Shown: one piece after another, positions 42,714 to 50,537 of the stretch
Layout of the letters: every line of letters starts with the position of its first letter
Position numbering within the stretch: the stretch's first letter is position 1
Assembly: GCA_947627425.1 (NCBI GenBank)
Contig: CANQVZ010000003.1
Coordinates: 1 to 64,000, forward strand
DNA: 64,000 nucleotides
Source of the DNA: an uncultured Clostridia bacterium
GTDB taxonomy: Bacteria > Bacillota > Clostridia > Lachnospirales > CAG-274
Reading direction: 5' to 3'
The notes under the pieces: model-generated
The model's input: only the letters and a program-made list of their open reading frames with translations
Told to the model about the DNA's origin: nothing
Database searches by the model: none
Position numbers and translations under genes: made by a program

Positions 42714-42742
42714 TTGACTTATGAAGTGTTTTGTGTTATTAT
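42714..42742 (+). promoter_or_regulatory. Promoter of antisense RNA copy 1
   Basis: TTGACT and TATTAT are 17 bases apart, directly before the 62-base repeat. The geometry is the same as in copy 2. Confidence 0.7.
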
Positions 42743-42747
42743 TAAAG

Positions 42748-42846
42748 CACAAAGAGAAACAACACAGTTGTTCCTCACTAAATGTAGCAATTAAAATAAT
42801 CGCTCTATTCAGTTTTGGAAGTTTTGGGAGCAGTTATTTTAGTATT
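42748..42846 (+). ncRNA. Putative antisense RNA of a type I toxin system, copy 1 (orphan)
   Basis: The RNA begins with the 62-base sequence that is identical at 42881-42942, including GAGAAACAACACAGTTGTTCCTC (a hairpin) and ATGTAGCAATTAAAATAATCGCTCT. It ends with a degenerate hairpin arm, GAGCAGTTATTTTAG. The second strand needed for a toxin gene is missing here, because the promoter of copy 2 begins at once. It may be an orphan regulator or decoy acting in trans on the toxin mRNA of copy 2. Confidence 0.6.
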
Positions 42847-42849
42847 TGC

Positions 42850-42878
42850 TTGACATATGGTATAAAATATGTTATCAT
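42850..42878 (+). promoter_or_regulatory. Promoter of antisense RNA copy 2
   Basis: TTGACA and TATCAT are 17 bases apart, six bases before the predicted RNA start. Confidence 0.75.
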
Positions 42879-42883
42879 ATAAG

Positions 42884-42981
42884 CACAAAGAGAAACAACA
42901 CAGTTGTTCCTCACTAAATGTAGCAATTAAAATAATCGCTCTTATTCAGTTTTTGGTCATACTGAGAGCGGTTATTTTAAT
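42884..42981 (+). ncRNA. Putative antisense RNA of a type I toxin system, copy 2
   Basis: The RNA has the GAGAAACAAC-ACA-GTTGTTCCTC hairpin, then AATTAAAATAATCGCTCTTATTCAGT pairing with ACTGAGAGCGGTTATTTTAAT to give a long terminal stem. Its last ten bases overlap the end of the short hydrophobic ORF on the other strand, and the whole RNA is complementary to that ORF's mRNA 3' tail. This is the layout of RatA-like antitoxin RNAs. No expression evidence is available. Confidence 0.65.
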
Positions 42982-43061
42982 ATGAGAATTATAAGAAATA
43001 TCAATACCAATATATTTTGGCATAAAAGCAAAAATAATATCAGCTTCAAATACTCTTTCAT
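42972..43061 (-). CDS. 29-residue hydrophobic peptide, candidate type I toxin
   Basis: The ORF on the minus strand encodes MKEYLKLILFLLLCQNILVL..., ending in ILILK: a single membrane-spanning helix with charged ends, typical of type I toxins. The ribosome-binding site AGGGGG lies 6 bases from another ATG (43068) in a different frame and 13 bases from this one. The 40-residue frame from 43068 (MTNERVFEADIIFAF...) is less hydrophobic. A single-base frameshift would join the two as MTNERVFELILFLLL, so the gene may be either a functional peptide from the second ATG or a frameshifted relic of a Hol_Tox/TxpA-like toxin. It is too short for the ORF track. Confidence 0.5.
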   Translation of the reverse strand: MKEYLKLILFLLLCQNILVLIFLIILILK

Positions 43062-43135
43062 TTGTCATACTAATCCCCCTTTCATAAAATCCCAAAAACA
43101 TTTATCCTATCTCATAGGCATCATATCCCCAAGAA

Positions 43136-43162
43136 TTATGTAAAAGTGAGGAACAACCGCAT
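43136..43162 (-). CDS. 8-codon leader ORF in the toxin mRNA
   Basis: ATG CGG TTG TTC CTC ACT TTT ACA TAA follows AAGGAG by 8 bases. The site is inside the small hairpin ATCTC-acaag-GAGAT. The ORF contains GTTGTTCCTCACT, which is complementary over 13 bases to the 3' tail of the same mRNA. It may be an accidental ORF in a structured leader. Confidence 0.35.
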   Translation of the reverse strand: MRLFLTFT

Positions 43163-43209
43163 AATTGAATCTCCTTGTGAGATCAAGGCTTTCGCCTATC
43201 CCTGCTCCC

Positions 43210-43238
43210 ATTATAACACACTATATTCTTTTTTGCAA
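43210..43238 (-). promoter_or_regulatory. Promoter of the candidate toxin mRNA
   Basis: On the minus strand TTGCAA and TATAAT are 17 bases apart. The predicted start near 43203 gives a structured leader of about 140 bases, unusual for a tiny gene and usual for type I toxin mRNAs. Confidence 0.65.
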
Positions 43239-43240
43239 GC

Positions 43241-44155
43241 CTAAGCCAATTTCACAGCCCTTTCTATAGCTGTTTCCATCACCTCGCAGGCAAGAGTGCC
43301 CACCACATTTACATCGGCTTCAAAATTTCCCACGGACAGGGCGTAAACGCTGTCGCCGTCCGACATGGTATGCACGGGGCTTATCCTGCGCGCAAGTCCG
43401 TTCTGCGCCATGGCTGCCACCTTGCAGAGCATGGATTTTTCAAGCCCTGCGTTGGTTATTACCGCGCCTATTGTGGTGTTGCCCGTAAACAGATTTTTGG
43501 GCTTTATGCTCTTGTACATCTCCGTCTTGAAGTCCAAAAAATTGCCGTCTTTATCATGCAGTCCCGCAATTTTGTTTCCCTTTCCGTCAAAAACATCGCC
43601 GAAGGCATTTACAATGACTATGGCGCCCACCATAAGTCCGCCCGTTTCAACGGCGTATATGCCAATGCCCGACTTCTGCGCGCCCTCCATGCCTTGGAGC
43701 TTGCCCACATAAGCGCCCGTTCCTCCGCCTACGGAGCCTTCCCTTGGCTCTCTTTTTTCGGAATCGACGCAGGCTTGATAGCCCATTTCCTTGTCGGGGC
43801 GAATATTCGCCGAACCGCAGCCGAGGTCGAATATACAGCTCTGACAAACAAGAGGCACCTTGGCAAAGCCTGTTTCAAAGCCTATGCCGCGCTCCTCCAA
43901 ATATTGCATTACGCCCGCCGAGGCATCAAGCCCAAAGGCGGAGCCTCCGCCGAGCACAAGAGCGTGTATGCTGTCGGCGTGCATGAGAGGATTTAAAAGC
44001 GGGGTCTCTCTGGAGGCGGGACCTCCGCCCCTTATGTCCACACCCGCGCCCATGCCGTCCTTGGACAGTATGACGGTCACGCCCGTTTTTGCCTCAAAGT
44101 CCTGTGCGTTGCCTATGTATATTTCGCCTATGTCGTTTAATGATATTTCGTGCAT
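43241..44155 (-). CDS. P1/DmpA-family (S58) aminopeptidase
   Basis: A 304-residue self-processing N-terminal nucleophile hydrolase related to DmpA and beta-peptidyl aminopeptidases. GAGVDIRGGGPASRETPLL, HALVLGGGSAFGLDA, GSVGGGTGAYVGK and GNTTIGAVITNA (likely processing site at the threonine) are the conserved family blocks, followed by SPVHTMSDGDSVYALS. The substrate is not known. The track begins ten codons upstream; the ATG at 44155 has AAAGGAG 8 bases away. It is a single-gene unit between the toxin locus and the repeat cluster. Confidence 0.9.
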   Translation of the reverse strand: MHEISLNDIGEIYIGNAQDFEAKTGVTVILSKDGMGAGVDIRGGGPASRETPLLNPLMHADSIHALVLGGGSAFGLDASAGVMQYLEERGIGFETGFAKVPLVCQSCIFDLGCGSANIRPDKEMGYQACVDSEKREPREGSVGGGTGAYVGKLQGMEGAQKSGIGIYAVETGGLMVGAIVIVNAFGDVFDGKGNKIAGLHDKDGNFLDFKTEMYKSIKPKNLFTGNTTIGAVITNAGLEKSMLCKVAAMAQNGLARRISPVHTMSDGDSVYALSVGNFEADVNVVGTLACEVMETAIERAVKLA

Positions 44156-44227
44156 ATCGTCATCTCCTTTATATAAGTATAGCATTGCAAAAAGGACAGT
44201 TCAAGAGGGAATTTTTAAATGATAAAC

Positions 44228-44352
44228 GGGACTGTCATAAAAACCGCTGCCCTTGAACCGGGACTGTCCCGAAAATGAACAACTTGCTGTCATAAACGGT
44301 GATGAACAAGGATTATTTTATGAAAAAAATATATATGCTGCGGGACTGTCCC
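44228..44352. repeat. Dispersed repeat family D, copies around 44.3 kb
   Basis: GGGACTGTCATAAAAACCGCTGCCCTTGAAC, CGGGACTGTCCCG and again CGGGACTGTCCCG (44341-44352) form a small cluster of palindromes. The whole gap 44156-44840 holds repeats D, C, A, B and one promoter, and no gene. Confidence 0.6.
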
Positions 44353-44370
44353 GAAAGTTTCAGTCGCCCG

Positions 44371-44400
44371 CTTGCAGGGCGATATTCTCCCGCCCTGCCT
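44371..44400. repeat. Dispersed repeat family C, copy 3 (hairpin only)
   Basis: CTTGCAGGGCGATATTCTCCCGCCCTGCC is the first hairpin of family C without its tail, again placed left of a family A element. Confidence 0.65.
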
Positions 44401-44425
44401 GAATTTTTAAGCAGTATACCCCTGC

Positions 44426-44610
44426 TCCCCCCTCAGTCAGGCTAACGCCTGACAGCTCCCCCAAAGGGGAGCCGAGAATTTTTGGTTAGCCCTTGCCTCT
44501 TGGCTCCCCCATTGCACCGCAAAGACTTATGCGGACAGTCGAAGGCTGGCTTTCAGCGAAGCTGAAAGTGTTGAGCGGGGGGGGAGCTGTCACGAAGTGA
44601 CTGAGGGGGC
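44426..44610. repeat. Dispersed repeat family A, copy 5 (with internal extra segment)
   Basis: Ends CCCCCTCAGTCAGGC...CTGACAGCTCCCC and GGGGAGCTGTCACGAAGTGACTGAGGGGG are typical. Between the central hairpin and the right arm there are about 60 extra bases containing CTTTCAGC-gaa-GCTGAAAG. This copy has acquired an insertion. Confidence 0.75.
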
Positions 44611-44635
44611 AAGATAAATTCAAACCGCTGCCCTT

Positions 44636-44726
44636 GTATGTAGGGGAGACCTTCGGTCTCCCGCGGGTGACATGCAAGTCGCCCCTACAAACCACTATAT
44701 GAATTAATCACTTGTAGGGGCTTACT
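44636..44726. repeat. Dispersed repeat family B, short relative (copy 5)
   Basis: TGTAGGGGAGACC-TTCG-GGTCTCC, then GTCGCCCCTACAAACCACTATATGAATTAATCACTTGTAGGGG. It shares the CCCCTACAAACCACTAT and ATCACTTGTAGGGG arms with copy 4. Confidence 0.65.
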
Positions 44727-44759
44727 TTTCCTTTTTTTTGTAATGTAATTAAACTGTAA

Positions 44760-44788
44760 TTGTACGCAACTCTGTTTTATGTTATAAT
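44760..44788 (+). promoter_or_regulatory. Promoter of the wall-polysaccharide operon
   Basis: TTGTAC and TATAAT are 17 bases apart. Imperfect inverted arms AACTCTGTTTT (in the spacer) and AAAACAGAGAGTT (44808-44820) flank the -10 element and could bind a regulator. Confidence 0.65.
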
Positions 44789-44840
44789 TTTAATAACTAT
44801 ATATTGAAAAACAGAGAGTTACGGATTGGAGTAATTGTAT

Positions 44841-47660
44841 ATGAAAAAAGGAATTTTTAAAAGACTGTTGGGCGGCGTGATAGGCGGCAGCATAGTTCTT
44901 AGCTCTTTGGGGCTCAGCACGGCTTATGCGGACACCTCCCTGCTCTATGAAAAGAAGGACATACAGACCATAGCCAAGGGACTGACATACGAAAAAAGCA
45001 GGAGGATGTACAAGTCGGGCTGGATGGATGTGTATGTGCTCACTATGGACGCAAACGAAAAGGATCTTGCACTTGAAGTAATAGAGACCGTGGACAAATA
45101 CGGCGGAAAGGCGACAGTTGACAAGCTCGCAAAGGACAATAAGGTTGCGGCTGCGGTAAACGGCGACTTTTTCAGCTCCGGCACGCTCAAGTCCAGCATG
45201 GGACAGGTGGCGGAGGACGGCGATATGCTTGCAGCGCAGAATTATTACAACGGCAACGACAACAGGTATGCGGGCTTTTTTATAGATAAATATGGCACGC
45301 CCTTTATAGACTATGTTAAGACCTCTATGGGCTTTTACGGTCCCAATTCCATAAAGCTTGAAATGGGCGCAAAGAACAAGGTCACGGACTTTGCAAAGCC
45401 CGTTTATTTCGACAGGAGGGCTATAACCTCCACCGCCACCATAGACGCTTATTTCAAAAAGCTCACAAAGATAGTGGTGCGCGACGGCGTTATAACCTAT
45501 ATATCCAACCCCGGCGAGATAGTGGATGTACCCGAAAACGGCTATGTAATAGTTATGAGCAACGCCACAAGGACTGCCGAGATAGGCAAGTTTTCCGTGG
45601 GTATGGGCGTGAGCTTTTCGGAGAGCGAAAGCTTTATTTTCAGAACAGACAAGCTTATAGAGGATATACAGGTCGGTCTTAGCGGCGGCGGCGAGATACT
45701 CCGAAACGGCGAGCCGGTCGCAAACGGACTTATAATAGGTCAGACCTCCAACAACCCCAGGACCATGCTCGGCGTAAATCAGGACAAGAGCAAGATATTT
45801 ATAGTCTGCATAGACGGCAGAAAAAACGGCAAGGGCGCCACCCATGCCGAGTGCGCCGCAATACTTAAGGAATACGGCGTGTATGATGCCATTCATCTTG
45901 ACGGCGGCGGCTCCACCACAATGGCTGTTCAGCTCAAAAATTCAAATGCACCAACCGTTGTGAATGTTCCCAGCGAGGGCTCGTTAAGAGCCGTTGCAAA
46001 CGGCGTTGGCATAAAAGCCGTGGGCGAGGCGGGAGTACCCGCAAGAATTGAGCCCTATGTGGGCGACAGCGATGAAAATATACTTTTCAAGGACTTTGAA
46101 AGCAAGATATATGTGGATGTATTCGACGGTCAGCTCAACGAGATGGCAGCGGATGTGGGCAAGCTCAAATTCAGCTCCACACTCCAAGGCAGCTGGGACG
46201 GCAATATATTCACGCCCTCTCAGACGGGAAAGGGCACAATAACCGTTGACTACGGCGATATTTCGGGCACCGTGGAGGTGACGGCGCTTAAGGGCGCTGC
46301 GGCTCTGAGGACGGGCGCAGGCAACTATGCCCTCATTGCGGGCGAAAAAACTCCGCTCACGGCGCAGGTGATAAACAGAGACGGCTACGGTATAGACATT
46401 GAAAGCACCGATGTAAGCTGGAGCGTAAGCGACAGCAGAGTGGGACATATAGAGAACGGATATTTCGTTGCCGACGGCGACGGCAGCTGTGTTGTAACAG
46501 GCTCCGCCTATGATGTGAGCGCGGGCATGACCATAACCGTGGGCAAGAAATTTGTGGCTGTAAACAGCTTTGAAGCCCCCAGAAATATAATTATGTATTA
46601 TTATCCCGACGACGGCAGCATAGAGGGCAGCGCCGAAACAGACAGCGACACAAGCTATGACGGACATTCGTCCGTGAGGATAGATTATAAATTCAAGCCC
46701 GACATGACCACTACGCAGTCGGTATATGCGGGACTTGACAACAGCCCCGTTGCCTTCCCCAAGGGCGCGTCCGATGTGACCATGTGGTACAAGGGCGACG
46801 GCAGCGACAATATGCTGAAGGCAGTCATAAACTACGGCTCGGGACAGTCCACAGATGTTGTTATAGCCGACAGCCTCAATTCCACGCAGTGGCAGAAGGC
46901 TGATATAAAGATACCCGAGGGCGTTACGGAGCCTATGTATCTCGAGAGAGTGTATGTATCGGCTCTCAACACCACCTCCGAAAACACGGAGGGCAGCGTT
47001 TACTTCGACTATGTTATGGCAAAGGCTCCCGCTATAGAGGGCGGCGGCGCCATAGCGGGCACCATGAAGGACTATATGGAGTCGGATATCAGTACGCTCA
47101 CTGGCAGCTTTACGAATGTTTCGGCTTACGGCACCACAAACGGCATAAGCTCCTATGAGTCGCAGCAGCTTTTAAGCAATATGTCGCAGGGCGCAAACGC
47201 ACTTGTGTTTGCGGGAGCCTCAGGCATAACAAACACAATAGGTCTGCCATTCATAACGAGCAAAAACGGATATTCCACAAGCGAAAACGGCAGCTTTTCA
47301 TTTGTGACCCTCGCCGTATCAAACGGCAGCATGAGGCTTGCAAACGGCGACCAGTGGAGATATTTGCAGGACTATGTGAACAGGCTTAGCAAAAAGAACA
47401 TAATAATACTTATGGATGTATACCCGTGGACGGGTCTTACCGACAGCAGAGAAAGAGAAGCCCTGCACGATATACTCAAAAATGCGTCCAGAAACAGCGA
47501 CAAAAATATAATCGTCCTTTCCTCCGTGGGCGAAAGCAACTATGTGGAGATAAAGGACGGCATAAGATATATGAACCTCTGCGGAAACGGCGGCAGCGAC
47601 AGGGCTTATGTACGCTTTGCGGGCAACGACAACGAGCTTTACTACGAATTTTTCAGATAA
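44841..47660 (+). CDS. Secreted NAGPA-type phosphodiester glycosidase, first gene of the polysaccharide operon
   Basis: The 939-residue precursor has a signal peptide (LLGGVIGGSIVLSSLGLSTAYA). A phosphodiester glycosidase domain of the NAGPA type follows (about 75-390), with AAVNGDFF, NPRTMLGVNQDKSKIFIVCIDGR and the signature DAIHLDGGGSTTMAV (about 347-361). The middle contains Ig-like domains (390-570) and a carbohydrate-binding-like sandwich (590-735). The C-terminal 190 residues resemble a metallophosphatase-like domain (NALVFAGASG, IILMDVYPW). NAGPA domains remove or process phospho-linked sugars; in Bacillota they are found with wall-polymer genes. The start at 44841 uses TTGGAG upstream. 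The track adds two codons. Confidence 0.85.
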   Translation: MKKGIFKRLLGGVIGGSIVLSSLGLSTAYADTSLLYEKKDIQTIAKGLTYEKSRRMYKSGWMDVYVLTMDANEKDLALEVIETVDKYGGKATVDKLAKDNKVAAAVNGDFFSSGTLKSSMGQVAEDGDMLAAQNYYNGNDNRYAGFFIDKYGTPFIDYVKTSMGFYGPNSIKLEMGAKNKVTDFAKPVYFDRRAITSTATIDAYFKKLTKIVVRDGVITYISNPGEIVDVPENGYVIVMSNATRTAEIGKFSVGMGVSFSESESFIFRTDKLIEDIQVGLSGGGEILRNGEPVANGLIIGQTSNNPRTMLGVNQDKSKIFIVCIDGRKNGKGATHAECAAILKEYGVYDAIHLDGGGSTTMAVQLKNSNAPTVVNVPSEGSLRAVANGVGIKAVGEAGVPARIEPYVGDSDENILFKDFESKIYVDVFDGQLNEMAADVGKLKFSSTLQGSWDGNIFTPSQTGKGTITVDYGDISGTVEVTALKGAAALRTGAGNYALIAGEKTPLTAQVINRDGYGIDIESTDVSWSVSDSRVGHIENGYFVADGDGSCVVTGSAYDVSAGMTITVGKKFVAVNSFEAPRNIIMYYYPDDGSIEGSAETDSDTSYDGHSSVRIDYKFKPDMTTTQSVYAGLDNSPVAFPKGASDVTMWYKGDGSDNMLKAVINYGSGQSTDVVIADSLNSTQWQKADIKIPEGVTEPMYLERVYVSALNTTSENTEGSVYFDYVMAKAPAIEGGGAIAGTMKDYMESDISTLTGSFTNVSAYGTTNGISSYESQQLLSNMSQGANALVFAGASGITNTIGLPFITSKNGYSTSENGSFSFVTLAVSNGSMRLANGDQWRYLQDYVNRLSKKNIIILMDVYPWTGLTDSREREALHDILKNASRNSDKNIIVLSSVGESNYVEIKDGIRYMNLCGNGGSDRAYVRFAGNDNELYYEFFR

Positions 47661-47675
47661 AAAAGGGAACACAAT

Positions 47676-49211
47676 ATGGCAAATTCTAAAGGCGTAATGG
47701 CAAAGGATACAATAATATATATGCTGGCAAAGGGCATAGAGGGCGTTGTGGGCATTGTCACGATGTCCGTAATGACCTATCTTTTGGCGTCCGACCAGAT
47801 GGGTTATTACTCTACGGTCAACATAGCCATAACCACCATAGGCATGGTAGCCATACAGTGGCTCGTGCAGTCCGTTCTGCGCTATATCAACAAATACGAT
47901 ATAGAGGGCAGACACACGGAGTTCTACTCCACGGTGTTCTATGCGTGGCTCAGGGTAAATCTCTCCGTGGTGCTTTTTGCGGTAATTATTGCGCTCATAG
48001 TAAGGCTTGGCTTCGGAGGCATGGAGGGGCTTGCGCTCTCTCTCGGCTTCAAAAATACCGAGGCAGTGAAAAGCTTTACAGAGGTCTACAACAGCAGGGT
48101 GTTCACCTGCGGTGTGCTGTGGTTTGTGACATACAACACGGCTCAGCTCATGATATCCATGCTTGCGGCGGTGAGGGAGGCAAAGCTCAACCTCCTGCTT
48201 TCCATGATAACCGTCTGCGGAAGGCTCATATTCATGGTGATATTCTGCAAGCTCTGGACAAGCAGGATAGAGTGGATATTCCTTAGCTATTTCATAACCG
48301 ATGCCATTGTTTCCGTCATAGGTATGAAAAGGCTAAAAATACTCTACTATATAAAGAGCGGAGGCAGCTCCAAGGATATTTTAAAGGAGCTTAAGGCTTA
48401 CGGTATGCCCCTCATGGGCAATCAGCTTGCCACCTCCATATTAAATCAGTCGGATGTGTACATCATCACAATAATGCTGAGCGCAGGCGCCGCGGGAGTG
48501 TACAAGGCGAATTATTCGCTCATTTCCACAGCCTTCACTCTTCTTAACGCCTCCGTTATGCGAGGCTGCTATCCCACCATACTGCGCGCATGGTCGGAGG
48601 GCAAGAAGGACGATGTGCAGAGGCTTCTTAACGAGGCGGTAAGGATGTATATGCTCGTCGCCATACCCGCCGTTGCGGGAGTTTTCGCCGTGAGCGATTC
48701 GGCGGCATACACGCTCTTTGAAAGTCAGTATGTGGAGGGCCACGGAGTTATGTTCTGGGTGGCTCTGGGAATGATGTTTTTGGGTCTTACGGAGTATTCC
48801 ATAAAGCACTGGGAGCTTAATTCCGACACAAAGGCGATATTCAGGCGAAGCCTCATAGGCGGAGCCGTGAATGTGGGACTGAACCTCATTCTTATAAAGA
48901 CAACGGGCAGCTATATGATAGCGGCTGTTACCACATTCATAGGCTTCTTTGTTTACTTCGTGCTTGCGCGCTTCGGCACAAGAAAGCACCTCAAGTGGAA
49001 AATACAGCCCAAGCGCTTTATAAAGATATTGTCCTCTGCTCTCGTTATGATAGGCGTTATAGAGCTTCTCAAAACTATTCTGCCCGACAGCAAAATATGT
49101 TTGGCAATATTTATAATTTGTGGTATTATAGTATATGGAGCAATGCTTGTCATCACGGGCGAGGTGAAGGATGAGCTTGCGTTTATAAAAAATAAATTCA
49201 AACAAAACTAA
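47676..49211 (+). CDS. Polysaccharide flippase (Wzx/MOP family)
   Basis: A 511-residue membrane protein with about 14 transmembrane helices and the N-terminal pattern KDTIIYMLAKGIEGVVGIVTMSVMTYLLASDQMGYYSTV common to Wzx/RfbX-type exporters. It should flip lipid-linked polysaccharide repeat units to the outer face of the membrane. GMPLMGNQLATSILNQSDVYII (about residue 246) is the conserved second-half opening. The gene begins 15 bases after the glycosidase gene with AAAAGGGAAC as the site. The substrate is inferred from the sugar genes that follow. Confidence 0.88.
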   Translation: MANSKGVMAKDTIIYMLAKGIEGVVGIVTMSVMTYLLASDQMGYYSTVNIAITTIGMVAIQWLVQSVLRYINKYDIEGRHTEFYSTVFYAWLRVNLSVVLFAVIIALIVRLGFGGMEGLALSLGFKNTEAVKSFTEVYNSRVFTCGVLWFVTYNTAQLMISMLAAVREAKLNLLLSMITVCGRLIFMVIFCKLWTSRIEWIFLSYFITDAIVSVIGMKRLKILYYIKSGGSSKDILKELKAYGMPLMGNQLATSILNQSDVYIITIMLSAGAAGVYKANYSLISTAFTLLNASVMRGCYPTILRAWSEGKKDDVQRLLNEAVRMYMLVAIPAVAGVFAVSDSAAYTLFESQYVEGHGVMFWVALGMMFLGLTEYSIKHWELNSDTKAIFRRSLIGGAVNVGLNLILIKTTGSYMIAAVTTFIGFFVYFVLARFGTRKHLKWKIQPKRFIKILSSALVMIGVIELLKTILPDSKICLAIFIICGIIVYGAMLVITGEVKDELAFIKNKFKQN

Positions 49212-49253
49212 TATAATTTGCTCCGAGCGGGCAGGAAAGGAAGTTAAAAACCA

Positions 49254-50522
49254 ATGAAAAAGAGCATTTGTGTAATCGGTATCGGCTATGTGGGTCTTCC
49301 GACGGCGGCTATGTTTGCCTCAAAGGGACACAAGGTAACGGGCTACGACCTCAACCAAAAGGCGGTGGACGCTCTCAACAAGGGCGAAATAATCATCGAG
49401 GAGCCGGGTCTCGGCGAGCTTGTAAAGCAGGTCGTAAAGGACGGCAACCTTGTGGGCACAACAGAGTGTCCCGTGGGCAGCGATGTCTATATCATTGCGG
49501 TCCCCACACCTATCAACGAGGACAAGACGGCTGACATGAGATATGTGGAGTCCGCCACAAGAGCCGTTGTTCCCTGTGTAAGGAAGGGCTCTATAGTTAT
49601 ACTGGAGTCCACATCTCCCCCAAGAACGGTAGTAGACCTCATGCTTCCCATACTCAAGGAAACGGGTCTTGAGCTCGGCGAGGAGCTTCTTGTTGCGCAT
49701 TCTCCGGAGAGGATACTTCCCGGCAGAGTTCTGGAGGAGCTCAGGACAAACAGCCGTATAGTAGGCGGTATAAACGAAAAATCCAGCATAGAGGTAAAGA
49801 AGATATACGAGAGCATAGTTGAGGGCGAAATATTCATAACCACCTCGACCACGGCTGAAATGTGCAAGCTTATGGAAAATACATTCAGAGATGTGAACAT
49901 AGCTCTTGCAAACGAGCTTGCCAAGATGAGCGAGGAGCTCGGCGTAAACTGCTGGGATGTCATAAGGATGGCAAATCAGCACCCAAGAGTAAATATTCTT
50001 CAGCCGGGTCCCGGCGTGGGCGGTCACTGCATAGCTCTCGACCCTTGGTTCCTTGTTGAAAAGAGCAAAAACGCAAAGCTCATACATCAGGCAAGGCTCA
50101 ACAACGACTCCATGCCCGAATTTGTGATGAACAAGATATCGGGCATACTCGGCGGTCTTAAGGGCAAGACGGTCGCTCTCTACGGCGTGACCTACAAGCC
50201 CAACATAGATGATGTGAGAGAGTCGCCCATAATGCACCTTATGCACCTTCTCGGCGACAACGGCGCAGATGTGAGAGTATGCGATCCTCATGCGGGCGAA
50301 AAGGTAGAGAACAACTACAGCATAGCCGAGGCTGCAAAGGGCGCGGATATTGTTGTGCTGGGAGTTAATCATGACGAATTCAAGGACATCAACTTTGCGA
50401 GAATGGCAGAGAGTATGAGCGGAAAGGCAGTGCTTGATACACGCAACTTCTGGAGCAGAGCGGATGTTGAAAGAGCGGGACTTGACTATATACTTCTCGG
50501 CGAGGGCAAGGAAGAGGACTAA
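49254..50522 (+). CDS. wecC: UDP-N-acetyl-D-mannosamine dehydrogenase
   Basis: This NAD-dependent enzyme oxidises UDP-ManNAc to UDP-ManNAcA. The 422 residues have the Rossmann loop VIGIGYVGLPTAAMFA (6-21), the central ESTSPPRTV, and the catalytic loop PGPGVGGHCIALDPWFL (about 260), whose GGHCIA-DPWF form is typical of WecC and not of UDP-glucose dehydrogenases. KTVALYGVTYKPNIDDVRESP marks the C-terminal domain. A WecB epimerase is not in the operon and must be elsewhere. AGGAAG precedes the start. Confidence 0.9.
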   Translation: MKKSICVIGIGYVGLPTAAMFASKGHKVTGYDLNQKAVDALNKGEIIIEEPGLGELVKQVVKDGNLVGTTECPVGSDVYIIAVPTPINEDKTADMRYVESATRAVVPCVRKGSIVILESTSPPRTVVDLMLPILKETGLELGEELLVAHSPERILPGRVLEELRTNSRIVGGINEKSSIEVKKIYESIVEGEIFITTSTTAEMCKLMENTFRDVNIALANELAKMSEELGVNCWDVIRMANQHPRVNILQPGPGVGGHCIALDPWFLVEKSKNAKLIHQARLNNDSMPEFVMNKISGILGGLKGKTVALYGVTYKPNIDDVRESPIMHLMHLLGDNGADVRVCDPHAGEKVENNYSIAEAAKGADIVVLGVNHDEFKDINFARMAESMSGKAVLDTRNFWSRADVERAGLDYILLGEGKEED

Positions 50523-50537
50523 AAAAGGTAATTGACT

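Noticed and set aside
42745-42942. CRISPR-like direct repeats
   Set aside because: Only two copies of 62 bases with a 74-base gap, each behind a promoter; no cas genes. Antisense RNA genes fit better.
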